The notes under the pieces were generated by a model, which was not told the DNA's origin, did no database searches, and was given only the letters and a program-made list of their open reading frames with translations. From positions 62,001 to 126,000 of the forward strand of contig NZ_QNRC01000012.1 of assembly GCF_003709565.1 (NCBI RefSeq): a DNA stretch of 64,000 nucleotides, written 5' to 3'. The translations under genes and the position numbers were made by a program. Source of the stretch: Paracoccus sigandri (GTDB lineage Bacteria; Pseudomonadota; Alphaproteobacteria; Rhodobacterales; Rhodobacteraceae). Shown here piece after piece: positions 9,125 through 17,403 of the stretch (positions are counted from its first letter, which is position 1; the number at the start of each line of letters is the position of its first letter).

Positions 9125-9178
9125 CCGGGGGGCTTCGCGCCCCCCGGACCCCCCGCGGGATATTTGGGCCAAGATGAA
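9125..9178 (+). repeat. 3' hairpin element, tail type A, copy 1
   Basis: CCGGGGGGC (9125-9133) and GCCCCCCGG (9139-9147) form a perfect 9-bp stem with loop TTCGC. ACCCCCCGC follows, then the core GGGATATTTG and the tail GCCAAGATGAA. It is sense to fabI, eight bases after its stop. The final A at 9178 is the first base of the ATG of the next gene. The second hairpin seen in other A copies is missing. Confidence 0.85.
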
Positions 9179-10017
9179 TGGGCGTTGATTTCTTTCAGGC
9201 AGGCGACGGGGCGCGGCTGGCCTATCGCGACGAGGGCGAGGGCTTGCCGGTGCTGTGCCTGGCGGGGCTGACGCGCAACATGGGCGATTTCGACCATGTC
9301 GCGCCGCATCTGCCGGATGTGCGGCTGATCCGCATGGATTATCGCGGCCGCGGGCAGTCGGAATGGACTGGCGCCGCGACCTATACCGTGCCGCAGGAGG
9401 GCCGCGATGCGCTGGAATTGCTGGACCATCTGGGGATCGGCCGGGCGGCGGTGCTGGGCACCTCTCGCGGCGGGCTGATCGGGCTTTTGCTGGCGGCGGT
9501 GGCGCATGAGCGGCTGCTGGGCCTGTGCCTGAACGATGTCGGCCCGGTGATCGAGCGCGCCGGGCTGGAGCGGATCTTCGACTATGTCGGGCGCAACCCG
9601 GCGGCGCGGACCCATGCGGCGCTGGCGGCGCGGCTGCCCGGCGCCATGCCGGGCTTTGCCGATGTTCCCGAGGGGCGCTGGCTGGCGGATGCGCAGAGGC
9701 ATTACGACGAAACGCCCGAGGGACTGCGGATCAGATACGACCCCGCCCTGCGCGAGGCCTTTCTGGCCGCCTTCGAGGGCGAGGCGCCGGATCTGTGGCC
9801 GCTGTGGGAGGCGACGGCGGGCCTTCCGGTGGCGCTGATCCGGGGCGCGAATTCCGATCTGCTCTCGGCCGGGGTGGCCGCCGAGATGCAGCGGCGGCGG
9901 CCGGACATGATCCGGGCCGACGTGCCGGGCCGGGCGCATGTGCCCTGGCTGGACGAGCCCGAGAGCATCGCCGTGCTGGAGGCCTGGCTGGCCGCCTGCC
10001 GAAGCGGCGCCGGGTGA
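9178..10017 (+). CDS. Alpha/beta-fold hydrolase
   Basis: A 279-residue alpha/beta hydrolase. The fold markers are LAGLTRN (oxyanion strand), MDYRGRGQSE, the nucleophile elbow GTSRGG with Ser96, and PGRAHVPWLDEP carrying the likely catalytic His near the C-terminus. Loss of the usual HG in the oxyanion loop is seen in this subgroup. Substrate unknown; ester or dienelactone-type compounds are typical. The start is odd: the ATG at 9178 uses the last base of the 3' hairpin element of fabI and has only a weak AAGATGA in front. The next residues (FFQAGDGARLAYRDEG) match family N-termini, so the start is probably right. Confidence 0.85.
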   Translation: MGVDFFQAGDGARLAYRDEGEGLPVLCLAGLTRNMGDFDHVAPHLPDVRLIRMDYRGRGQSEWTGAATYTVPQEGRDALELLDHLGIGRAAVLGTSRGGLIGLLLAAVAHERLLGLCLNDVGPVIERAGLERIFDYVGRNPAARTHAALAARLPGAMPGFADVPEGRWLADAQRHYDETPEGLRIRYDPALREAFLAAFEGEAPDLWPLWEATAGLPVALIRGANSDLLSAGVAAEMQRRRPDMIRADVPGRAHVPWLDEPESIAVLEAWLAACRSGAG

Positions 10018-10091
10018 TTCCGGCGCCGGGCGCGCGCCTGGCCGTGAGGATGCCGTCCTTCGCGCCGGTGCGGCGCTGCCGAAGGCCCCGC

Positions 10092-10125
10092 TGCTTCGGG
10101 AAAGGCGATGCAATGCTTCGGGAAA
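10092..10125 (+). promoter_or_regulatory. Pair of 12-base direct repeats upstream of the ferredoxin reductase gene
   Basis: TGCTTCGGGAAA occurs at 10092-10103 and again at 10114-10125, a period of 22 bases or about two helical turns. The pair sits about 110 bases before the reductase ATG, in a 214-base gap. It could be an operator for an unidentified regulator. Confidence 0.35.
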
Positions 10126-10231
10126 AGCTGGTGGCCATCGGCGCCGCGCCGGCCCATTTTTCCGCAAGCGCCGACACCCCCGAGGCAGGCCAGGCCGCGC
10201 CCTGGGGCCGGCGGAACCGGAGAGAGCCATC

Positions 10232-11437
10232 ATGCCGCATATCGTCGTGGTCGGGGCCGGACAGGCGGGGGCCGCCTTGGCCGCCAGGTTGCGCGCCCTG
10301 GATTTCGGGGGCGAGATCACCCTGATCGGGGAAGAGGACGCGCCCCCCTACCAGCGCCCGCCGCTGACCAAGGCCTATCTGCTGGGAGAGCTTGCGCAGG
10401 AACGGCTGTGGCTGCGCTCGGCCGATTACTGGCGCGACAACCGGATCGCGCTGAGGCTGGGCGCGCCGGTCACCGCCATCGATGCCGAAAGCCGGACCCT
10501 GCGGGTCGGCGGGGAAAGCCTGGGCTATGACCAGCTTGTGCTGGCGACCGGGGCGGTGCCGCGCCGCCTGCCCGCCCGGATCGGGGGCGATCTGGCAGGG
10601 GTCCACACCATCCGCACCCTGGCGGATATAGACGCCATCCGCGCCGAGTTCGTCCCCGGCCGCCGCCTGGTGGTGATCGGCGGCGGCTATATCGGGCTGG
10701 AGGCGGCGGCGGTCGGCCGCAAGCTGGGGCTGGATGTCACCGTGACCGAGATGGCGCCCCGCATCCTGCAGCGCGTCGCCGCGCCCGAGACCTCGGCCTA
10801 TTTCCGCGAGTTGCACCGCGATCGCGGCGTCGCGCTGATCGAGACCGCGGCGCTGGACAGGCTGCTGGGCGAGGGGCGCGTCGCGGCCGTGCGGCTGCGG
10901 GACGGGCGCGAGTTGCCGGCCGATTTCGTCATCCTCGGCATCGGGGTCCTGCCTGCGACCGAACTGGCCGCGATGGCCGGGGCCGTGGTCGAGAACGGCA
11001 TCCGCACCGATGCGCGGGGGCGGACCTCGGTTCCCCATCTCTGGGCGGCGGGCGATTGCGCCTCCTTTCCCTACGGGGGCGGGTTCATGCGTCTCGAATC
11101 GGTCGGGCACGCCATCGCCCAGGCCGAGCTGGTCGCCGAGAACCTGCTGGGCGCGGAACGGGATTACCTGCCCCGGCCCTGGTTCTGGTCGGACCAATAT
11201 GACTGCAAGCTGCAGATCGCCGGGCTGAATGCCGGCCATGACCGGGTGATCGCCCGGCCCGGCGCGGCAGGCGCGCTGAGCGTCTGGTATTATGCCGGCC
11301 CGCGGCTTCTGGCGGTCGACGCGATGAACGACCCGCGCGCCTATATGATCGGCAAGCGGCTGATCGAGGCGGGCAGGACGGTGGATCCCGCGCTTGTGGC
11401 CGATGCGGGGACCGACCTGAAGACGCTCATGCGCTGA
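10232..11437 (+). CDS. NAD(P)/FAD ferredoxin reductase of the putidaredoxin-reductase type
   Basis: This 401-residue flavoprotein would pass electrons from NAD(P)H to a ferredoxin or straight to an oxygenase. It has the FAD motif VVVGAGQAGAALA at the N-terminus, PPYQRPPLTKAYLLG, an ATGA motif, the NAD(P)-binding GGGYIGLEAAA, the second FAD motif VPHLWAAGDCAS, and a C-terminal reductase domain with FWSDQYDCKLQIAG. No ferredoxin gene is adjacent. The start is the ATG after GGAGAGAG. It converges on the LysR gene with an 11-base overlap, and the Rieske oxygenase beyond that gene is a plausible electron acceptor, inferred from proximity only. Confidence 0.85.
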   Translation: MPHIVVVGAGQAGAALAARLRALDFGGEITLIGEEDAPPYQRPPLTKAYLLGELAQERLWLRSADYWRDNRIALRLGAPVTAIDAESRTLRVGGESLGYDQLVLATGAVPRRLPARIGGDLAGVHTIRTLADIDAIRAEFVPGRRLVVIGGGYIGLEAAAVGRKLGLDVTVTEMAPRILQRVAAPETSAYFRELHRDRGVALIETAALDRLLGEGRVAAVRLRDGRELPADFVILGIGVLPATELAAMAGAVVENGIRTDARGRTSVPHLWAAGDCASFPYGGGFMRLESVGHAIAQAELVAENLLGAERDYLPRPWFWSDQYDCKLQIAGLNAGHDRVIARPGAAGALSVWYYAGPRLLAVDAMNDPRAYMIGKRLIEAGRTVDPALVADAGTDLKTLMR

Positions 11438-12356
11438 CGGGACCCGGCCGGTGGCGCGCGGCGAAATAGGCCGCCGCATGTTCGGCGAAGCGCCGCATGA
11501 TCCGCCCCGAATGGCCGCCCCGGCGCGAGACCAGCACCACCCGCAGCGGGCGGACCTCGTTCTCGATCTCGATGGTGCGGACCTCGCCCCCGTCATAGGT
11601 CAGCGGCGAGGGCGGGCGCATCACCAGCAGCGTGAAGCCCAGCCCCGCCGCGACCGCGCTGCGCACCGCCTCCATCGAGGTCGAGCTGTGGGCGATGGGC
11701 GGGGAAATCCCGCCCTCGGCCAGAAGCTCCTCGAAATAGCTGCGGCTGCCGGGCGCGTCGAACATGACATAGGGCTGGTCGGCCAACAGGGCCAGGTCGA
11801 TCGAGGCCCGCCCGGCCAGCGGATGGTCGCGCGCCACGACCACCATCGGCCGCAGCGCCGCCAGCTCGACCAGCTCCAGATCCTCCATCTCGGCGCCGCG
11901 GTCATAGGTCACGGCGACATCCAGCGAGCCCTCGCGCACCGCCTCGGCCAGCTGGGTCAGCGACATTTCCCGCTGCCGGACGACCACGCCGGGCGCGACC
12001 TCGGCGAAGCTGCGCACCAGGCCCGCGGCATGGAAGGGCGCCAGCGTCCAGAACATGCCCAGGCGGATCTCGCCCGCGGTCTCCGCCGCCAGCGCCGCGG
12101 CCTCGCGCGCGACCTGTTCGGCCTGGTCCAGCAGCCGGCCGACATGATCGAGGAACAGCCGCCCCTGCAGGGTCAGGGTCAGGCCGCGGGCGTGATGGCG
12201 GTCGAACAGCACCAGCCCGGTCACGTCTTCCAGCTTGTCGATGGCCTGCGCGACCGAGGGCTGCGAGATGTGCAGCACCCGCGCCGCCTGCGCGATGCCG
12301 CCCTGTTCGGCCACCGCGCGGAAATAGGCGCATTGGCGCAGGGTGAATCGAACCAT
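11427..12356 (-). CDS. LysR-family transcriptional regulator
   Basis: The 309-residue protein has the LysR winged helix-turn-helix at residues 5-64 (FRAVAEQGGIAQAARVLHIS, then QPSVAQAIDKLE) and the periplasmic-binding-like effector domain from about residue 90. It is divergent from the Rieske oxygenase gene across 119 bases, the usual arrangement for a LysR activator and its target. A perfect TTCCTT-N5-AAGGAA palindrome lies eight bases upstream of its ATG and may be its own binding site. Its 3' end overlaps the convergent reductase gene by 11 bases. The inducer is unknown, presumably linked to the Rieske substrate. Confidence 0.9.
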   Translation of the reverse strand: MVRFTLRQCAYFRAVAEQGGIAQAARVLHISQPSVAQAIDKLEDVTGLVLFDRHHARGLTLTLQGRLFLDHVGRLLDQAEQVAREAAALAAETAGEIRLGMFWTLAPFHAAGLVRSFAEVAPGVVVRQREMSLTQLAEAVREGSLDVAVTYDRGAEMEDLELVELAALRPMVVVARDHPLAGRASIDLALLADQPYVMFDAPGSRSYFEELLAEGGISPPIAHSSTSMEAVRSAVAAGLGFTLLVMRPPSPLTYDGGEVRTIEIENEVRPLRVVLVSRRGGHSGRIMRRFAEHAAAYFAARHRPGPVSA

Positions 12357-12364
12357 ATGATGCC

Positions 12365-12381
12365 TTCCTTTATCGAAGGAA
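12365..12381. promoter_or_regulatory. Palindrome in the LysR/Rieske divergent promoter region
   Basis: TTCCTT (12365-12370), five bases, then AAGGAA (12376-12381). A further half-site ATTCCTTCG follows near 12396. Symmetric sites of this size between divergent genes are typical LysR boxes. Overlap with the regulator's own leader suggests autoregulation. Confidence 0.45.
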
Positions 12382-12475
12382 AATCAAGTTTTCATATTCC
12401 TTCGCGCCGAGTCAAGCTGGGTCTGACCCTGTTTCATCCCACCCAGGCATGTTCCGCGCCGCCAAGGAGGACCCC

Positions 12476-13645
12476 ATGTCGCTTGATCGCCCGTCGCTTG
12501 ATCGCCCCGTCGCCGAACTGCTGGACGCCGCCAGCCGCCCGCTGGAGGACGCCCGCGCCATGCCGCCCTCGGTCTATACCAGCGCCGATTTCCTGGAACG
12601 GGAGCTGGAGACGATCTTCGCAAGGGAATGGATCTGCGTCGGCCGTTCCAGCGGCCTGGCGAAGCCCGGCGACTATCTGACCCATGACCTTGCCGGCCAG
12701 CCGATCGTCGTGCTGCGCGACCGGCAGGGGCAGCTGCGCGCCTTCTCGAATGTCTGCCTGCACCGCATGTCGACGCTGCTGGAAGGCTCGGGCAACAGGC
12801 GGGTCATCGTCTGCCCCTATCACGCCTGGACCTACGACCTGGACGGCAAGCTGCGCGGGGCGCCCTTCATGACCAGGACCACCGGCTTCTGCAAGGAGAA
12901 CTATGCCCTGCCGCAGATCCGCTGCGAGGAATGGCTGGGCTGGATCTATGTCACGCTGGACAAGGACCGCCCCGGCCTTGCCGCCGGGCTGGGCGCGCTG
13001 GAGGAGATGATCGCGCCCTACCGGATGGAGAACTATGTCGAGTGCTTCCGCGAGACCCATGTCTGGGACACGAACTGGAAGGTGCTGGCCGAGAATTTCA
13101 TGGAAAGCTATCACCTGCCGGTCTGCCATGCCGCCACCGTCGGCGGCCATTCGCGGCTGGAGGAAATGGACTGCCCGCCGGGCCTGCCCGCCTTCAACTA
13201 TCACTGGATCACCAAGGAAGCCTCGCTGCCGATGGGCAATGCGCATCCCGACAACACCCGGCTGGAAGGCCACTGGCGCAAGACGACCGCGCTGATCACG
13301 CTCTATCCCAGCCACCTGATCACGCTGACGCCGGGCTATTTCTGGTATCTGTCGCTGCATCCCAAGGGCACCGGCCAGGTCTCGATCGTCTTCGGCGGCG
13401 GGCTTGCGCCGGAATTCATGGCCGACCCGCGCGCCGAGGAATATGTGGCGACGCTGAAGCAGCTGCTGGACGAGGTGAACCTGGAGGATCGCGGCTGCAC
13501 CGAGAAGGTGTTCCGCGGCCTTGGCGCGGATGCGGCGCGGGCCGGGCACCTGTCCTATCTGGAACGGCCCATCTACGACTTCATGCAATATGTCGCCGAG
13601 CGCACGGCGGGCTTCCGGCGCGACTTCGCGCTGGCCGCCGAATAG
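12476..13645 (+). CDS. Rieske [2Fe-2S] aromatic-ring-hydroxylase-type oxygenase, quaternary-amine-like
   Basis: A 389-residue Rieske non-heme iron oxygenase alpha subunit. The Rieske cluster ligands are Cys94 and His96 (NVCLHRMST) and Cys113 and His116 (IVCPYHAWTY). The mononuclear iron site is in WKVLAENFMESYHLPVCH, with His213 and His218; a C-terminal Asp in PIYDFMQY may be the third ligand. The residue three before the first iron His, usually a bridging Asp, is Glu210. As I recall, Glu there marks oxygenases for quaternary amines (choline, carnitine and betaine types). A trimethylammonium-like or N-methylated substrate is therefore my best inference. The start follows AAGGAGG. LysR is divergent; a PotD-like binding protein lies downstream. 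Confidence 0.85.
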   Translation: MSLDRPSLDRPVAELLDAASRPLEDARAMPPSVYTSADFLERELETIFAREWICVGRSSGLAKPGDYLTHDLAGQPIVVLRDRQGQLRAFSNVCLHRMSTLLEGSGNRRVIVCPYHAWTYDLDGKLRGAPFMTRTTGFCKENYALPQIRCEEWLGWIYVTLDKDRPGLAAGLGALEEMIAPYRMENYVECFRETHVWDTNWKVLAENFMESYHLPVCHAATVGGHSRLEEMDCPPGLPAFNYHWITKEASLPMGNAHPDNTRLEGHWRKTTALITLYPSHLITLTPGYFWYLSLHPKGTGQVSIVFGGGLAPEFMADPRAEEYVATLKQLLDEVNLEDRGCTEKVFRGLGADAARAGHLSYLERPIYDFMQYVAERTAGFRRDFALAAE

Positions 13646-14154
13646 CGCCCGCCCACCCCGGCCAGTCGCCCCCCCACCGCCCCCCGTCACCCCCGCCCCG
13701 CCGCCCGGATGTCCGGGCCGGCGCCGGGCCGGATCTGGCCATATGACGGGCATCCCTGCCGCGCCGGCGCCGCGCGGTGCTTCCTGCATGGGCAGCCGGC
13801 GAAAGCCCCGCGACGGGCTTAGGATCAGCCGAAGCAAGACAGCGGAAAACGCTAATTTACCTGGCGCGGCGGGGTTTGGAAGATCCATCGGGAACGCAGC
13901 GCGAGACCCATGCGATGAAGCTTTTCCTTCAGGATCCGGCCGTCCCGAACGGGACGGCTGCGGGCGACATGCCTGCCGGCGATGCCGGCGCTGCCCGCGA
14001 TCGGGACCGGGAACGTCGCCGCGGCCAGCCGCTTGCGGGCGAAGCCCCGGATCCTGCCCCCGGCAGGGGCGCGCATCCGGCGATGCGCGGGCCCTCGGGT
14101 TCCGGCGCGAATGGCGAAAGACCAACAACCACAACAGAAAAACAGGGAGCTACG
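13646..14154. other. 509-base intergenic region between the Rieske and binding-protein genes
   Basis: No convincing gene. It begins with a very C-rich, G-poor tract (13646-13700) just after the Rieske stop. The tract fits a Rho-utilisation site, and its other strand reads as a four-run G-quadruplex motif. Later there is a perfect hairpin, GCCGTCCCG-AA-CGGGACGGC, at 13939-13958. The last 60 bases are A-rich and lead into AGGGAGC before the next ATG. No promoter is clear enough to call. Confidence 0.6.
13669..13699 (-). other. G-quadruplex motif
   Basis: On the minus strand runs of 4, 5, 6 and 7 G are separated by 1, 4 and 4 bases, which satisfies the usual G-quadruplex rule. The matching plus-strand C-runs lie 24 bases after the Rieske stop and would be in its transcript. 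Confidence 0.6.
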
Positions 14155-15228
14155 ATGATGAAGCAACTTCTGGTCCCGGCGGGCGCGCTGTGCGCGCTGG
14201 CGCTGCCGGCCCATGCCGACCTGACGGTGATGAGCTGGGGCGGCGCCTATGAGAGAAGCCAGGTCGAGGCCTATAACAAGCCCTTCACGGCCGAGACGGG
14301 CATCGCCGTCACCATGCTGGCCGCCGACAACCCCGCCGCCCCGATCAAGTCCATGGTCGAGGCGGGCAATGTCACCATCGACGTGGCCGACCTGGAATAT
14401 ACCGATGCCGTGCGGCTTTGCGACGAGGGCGCGCTGGAGGAGATCGACCTGGAATCGCTGCCGCCCGCCCCCGACGGCACCCCCGCCGCCGAGGATTTCC
14501 TGCCCGGCGCGCTGACCGATTGCGCGGTCGCCTCGATGGTCTTCTCGACCGTCTATGGCTTCGATGCGACGAAGTTCCCGGACGCGAAGCCCTCGGCCCT
14601 GGCGGATTTCTTCGACCTGGAGCAGTTCCCCGGCAAGCGCGGATTGCGGCGCGGCCCGAAGATCAACCTGGAACTGGCGCTGATGGCCGATGGCGTGCCC
14701 CCGGCCGAGGTCTACGAGGTACTGGCCACGCCCGAGGGGCTGGACCGCGCCTTCGCCAAGCTGGACAGCATCAAGCCGCAGATCACCTGGTGGGAGGCCG
14801 GCGCCCAGCCGCCGCAGCTTCTGGCCGATGGCGAGGTGGCGATGACCACCGCCTATAACGGCCGCCTGTTCGCGGCCATGGTGACCGAGGACAAGCCCTT
14901 CGAGATCGTCTGGGACGGGCAGGTGCTGGAATACGAGCTGTTCGCGATCCCGAAGGGGGCGCCGAACAGGGACGAGGCGCTGGACTATATCCGCTTCGCG
15001 ACCGGAACCGAGCGCCTGGCCGCCCAGACGAAATGGATCAGCTATGGCCCGGCGCGCCAGTCCTCGATCCCGCTGGTCGGCCTGTTCGAGGACGAGGAGA
15101 CCGACATGAAGCCGCATCTGCCGACGAACGAGGAGAACCTGAAGACCGCGCTGCAATCCTCGCACGAGTTCTGGGTCGATCACGAGATGGAGATCGCCGA
15201 GCGGTTCAATACCTGGCTGACCCAGTAG
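14155..15228 (+). CDS. ABC transporter substrate-binding protein, PotD/spermidine-putrescine-like
   Basis: A 357-residue periplasmic binding protein. A Sec signal peptide ends near LALPAHA before DLTVMSWGGAYERSQ, the typical N-terminus of PotD-like proteins. The rest has the two-lobe pattern of cluster D proteins (MVEAGNVTIDVADLEYTD, then VSTVYGF-like strands and a C-terminal helix FWVDHEMEIAERFNTWLTQ). Ligands of this class include polyamines and other amines or small cations. No permease or ATPase gene is adjacent, so it is an orphan here and must share a membrane complex encoded elsewhere. Proximity to the Rieske oxygenase suggests it may bind the same substrate; that is inference. Confidence 0.85.
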   Translation: MMKQLLVPAGALCALALPAHADLTVMSWGGAYERSQVEAYNKPFTAETGIAVTMLAADNPAAPIKSMVEAGNVTIDVADLEYTDAVRLCDEGALEEIDLESLPPAPDGTPAAEDFLPGALTDCAVASMVFSTVYGFDATKFPDAKPSALADFFDLEQFPGKRGLRRGPKINLELALMADGVPPAEVYEVLATPEGLDRAFAKLDSIKPQITWWEAGAQPPQLLADGEVAMTTAYNGRLFAAMVTEDKPFEIVWDGQVLEYELFAIPKGAPNRDEALDYIRFATGTERLAAQTKWISYGPARQSSIPLVGLFEDEETDMKPHLPTNEENLKTALQSSHEFWVDHEMEIAERFNTWLTQ

Positions 15229-15271
15229 GGGCGGGGCTCGGGCGGGGCGCATCGCTTGCGTCCCGCGACCG

Positions 15272-15324
15272 CCGGGGGCGCTTCGCCCCCCGGACCCCCA
15301 GAAGGTATTTGGAAGGAGTGCGAG
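15272..15324 (+). repeat. 3' hairpin element, tail type B, copy 1
   Basis: GGGGGCG-CTT-CGCCCCC stem (15274-15290), then CGGACCCCCAGAA, core GGTATTTG and tail GAAGGAGTGCGAG. It is sense to the binding-protein gene, 43 bases after its stop, and lies between two convergent genes. Confidence 0.8.
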
Positions 15325-15342
15325 GCGAAGCGGGGTTCGCGG

Positions 15343-16125
15343 TCAGGGGCGGCGGTGGTCCAGCCGTTCGGCCGAAAGGCGCAGCGCCTCGACCAGCGCC
15401 TCGTGCGGGATGCCGGTTTCATGCGAGAGGCGCATCAGGCCGAAATGGACCCGCGCCAGTTCCTGGTAGTAGCGGGTGAAGGTATAGTTGATCGAGGCGC
15501 CGACCACCGCGCCGAAGACCGGCGCCGCCTGCGCGGCCAGCTTCTGGCCCATCGAGACCGAAAGCTTCGGCGCCACCTTGCTGATCAGCCCTTGCAGCGA
15601 CTGGCCGGTGATCGACAGCCGCGCGGCCAGAAGGCCCAGGTCGGTGCCGTCATCCTCGGCCATCGGGCCGGCGGCGGCGAAGATGCGCAGGCATTCCATG
15701 CGCACCTCCTCGCTGTCGGTGTCCAGCCCGTGTTCGGCCGCGATGTCCAGCATGGCGCGCAGCAGCAGGGTGATCGTCACCGGCAGTTCGATCAGCGCGC
15801 CGGCGAAGCCGCCGACGCCGCCCGCGGCGCCGCTGACCGTCGAGGCCATGCGGTTGAACCATTCGCCCCGGTCGCGCAACAGCCGCCGCGAGCCGGAGGC
15901 GGTCGAGAAGGCCCGGTTCAGCGCCGCCCGCGTGATCCGGTCCAGCCGCCCGCGCACGAAGCCGGGCAGCTTGTCGACCAGCCCCTCGGCGCCGCTGCCG
16001 ACCACATGCATGATCTCCATCCCCAGCCCCGAGGCGTCCAGGTAGCGGCGCGCCAGCCGGTCCACCTGCTCATGGACCGAGGGGTCGTTGATCGGGGGCA
16101 GCACCATCTGCCGGTTTGCGTTCAT
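15343..16125 (-). CDS. EcsC family protein
   Basis: The 260-residue protein matches the EcsC family in its amphipathic middle: ASTVSGAAGGVGGFAGALIE, then PVTITLLLRAMLDIAAEHG, and near the C-terminus AAQAAPVFGAVVGASINYTF. Bacillus EcsC is linked to an ABC exporter, but for most homologues the function is unknown. Gly/Ala-rich segments suggest membrane association rather than full spans. The start at 16125 follows GGGAGAGAG and lies inside the 3' end of the upstream acetyltransferase gene, with a 56-base overlap in another frame, so the two are probably cotranscribed. Confidence 0.8.
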   Translation of the reverse strand: MNANRQMVLPPINDPSVHEQVDRLARRYLDASGLGMEIMHVVGSGAEGLVDKLPGFVRGRLDRITRAALNRAFSTASGSRRLLRDRGEWFNRMASTVSGAAGGVGGFAGALIELPVTITLLLRAMLDIAAEHGLDTDSEEVRMECLRIFAAAGPMAEDDGTDLGLLAARLSITGQSLQGLISKVAPKLSVSMGQKLAAQAAPVFGAVVGASINYTFTRYYQELARVHFGLMRLSHETGIPHEALVEALRLSAERLDHRRP

Positions 16126-16687
16126 CTGCGCTCTCTCCCGGATGCGGCTTCTGATCCGGCCTGATATGGGGGGCCGGAGGGGTCTGTGCCAGTGGCGCGG
16201 GCATTTCCGCGCGCGTCACCGGACCCGTCAGACCAACCCATGCGCCGGGCCGAAGTTCCAGCCCCAGCACCCGGTCGGGATTGGTCGGCGGCGGCATCTC
16301 GACATCCTCCAGCTTGCGAAAGCCGAAGCGCTGGTAATAGGGCGCGTCGCCCACCAGCAGCACCCGCGCCCAGCCCCCTGCCCGCGCGCGTTCCAGGCTG
16401 TCGCGCATCAGCAGCGCGCCCAGCCCCTCGCCCTGCGCCGTCGGATGGACCGCGATCGGGCCCAGCAGCAGCGCCCGCCGCCCCGCCGCCCGCACCGGCC
16501 AGAAGCGGATCGCCGCCAGCAGGATCCCCGAGCCGTCGCGCAGCGTCAGGCACAGCTCGGCCACCCGCGCCACCCCCTCGCGCAGCCGGTAGGAGGACAG
16601 CGCCGTGCGGCCCGGCGCGAAGCACAGGTCGTAGAGCGCCTCGACTTCATATTCGTCCGCAGGCGACTCGGGGCAGATCTCGAACAT
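16070..16687 (-). CDS. GNAT-family N-acetyltransferase
   Basis: A 205-residue acyltransferase with the acetyl-CoA loop in LLLGPIAVHPTAQGEGLGAL (motif A, Q-x-x-G-x-G/A variant) and the VLLVGDAPYYQRFGFRK strand-helix typical of the YhbS-like subgroup. The C-terminal 40 residues are Pro-rich and lack similarity to the domain; they overlap the EcsC gene. The start at 16687 is fixed by AAGGAGG seven bases upstream; longer in-frame extensions lack a site. The substrate is unknown. Confidence 0.85.
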   Translation of the reverse strand: MFEICPESPADEYEVEALYDLCFAPGRTALSSYRLREGVARVAELCLTLRDGSGILLAAIRFWPVRAAGRRALLLGPIAVHPTAQGEGLGALLMRDSLERARAGGWARVLLVGDAPYYQRFGFRKLEDVEMPPPTNPDRVLGLELRPGAWVGLTGPVTRAEMPAPLAQTPPAPHIRPDQKPHPGESADERKPADGAAPDQRPLGP

Positions 16688-16800
16688 CGCGCCTCCTTGG
16701 TCCGGGAGGCGCCCATAACACGGCTTGCCTGCCGGCGGAACATTGCACCGCGGGAAAAGCGGTGGCAGTTTGGCGGCGCACAACACCAGAAGGCAGACCC

Positions 16801-17403
16801 ATGTTCTACCGACCCGAAGCCGGCCACGGCCTGCCGCACAACCCCTTCAACGCATTGGTGGCGCCGCGGCCGATCGGCTGGATCTCGACGCGCGGCGCGC
16901 GGGGCGACAACCTGGCGCCCTATTCCTTCTTCAATGCCGTGGCCTATGTGCCGCCGCAGGTCATGTTCGCCTCGACCTCGGCCAAGCCCGACCGGCGCGG
17001 CACCAAGGACAGCGTGGCGCAGATCGTCGAATCGGGCGTCTTCTGCGTCAATATCGCCACCGGCGACCTGCGCGACCAGGTCAATGCCAGCTCGGCCACA
17101 TTGCCGGCCGGGACCAGCGAGTTCGAGGCGGCGGGAATCGAGGCGACCGAATGCGAGACCATCGACTGCCCGCGCGTGGCCCACGCGGCGGCGGCGCTGG
17201 AATGCCGCATGACCCGCGTCCTGCCCCTGGCCGGCGCGGCGAATTTCGCCATCTTCGGCGTCGTCACCGGCATCCACATCCGCGACGACTGCCTGCGCGA
17301 GGGCCGCTTCGATCCGCGCGCCGCCGGCGGCTGGATCGCCCGGCTGGGCTACAGGGACTATACCGCCGTCACCGAGCTGTTCGAGATGGAACGCCCCGAA
17401 TGA
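16801..17403 (+). CDS. Flavin reductase domain protein (FMN-binding, DIM6/NTAB type)
   Basis: A 200-residue protein of the flavin reductase-like FMN-binding split-barrel family. The conserved [18 protein letters not shown] opening, [20 protein letters not shown] and the central block [20 protein letters not shown] are all present. Members reduce free flavin or act as FMN oxidoreductases of unknown substrate. The gene is divergent from the acetyltransferase and its stop overlaps the apt start as ATGA, so the two are translationally coupled. A purine-linked role is not shown by sequence. Confidence 0.85.
   Translation: MFYRPEAGHGLPHNPFNALVAPRPIGWISTRGARGDNLAPYSFFNAVAYVPPQVMFASTSAKPDRRGTKDSVAQIVESGVFCVNIATGDLRDQVNASSATLPAGTSEFEAAGIEATECETIDCPRVAHAAAALECRMTRVLPLAGAANFAIFGVVTGIHIRDDCLREGRFDPRAAGGWIARLGYRDYTAVTELFEMERPE

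Noticed and set aside
13939..13958. Perfect GCCGTCCCG/CGGGACGGC hairpin as a terminator
   Set aside because: The two-base loop is too tight, no T-run follows, and it lies midway in a gap without a gene directly before it.
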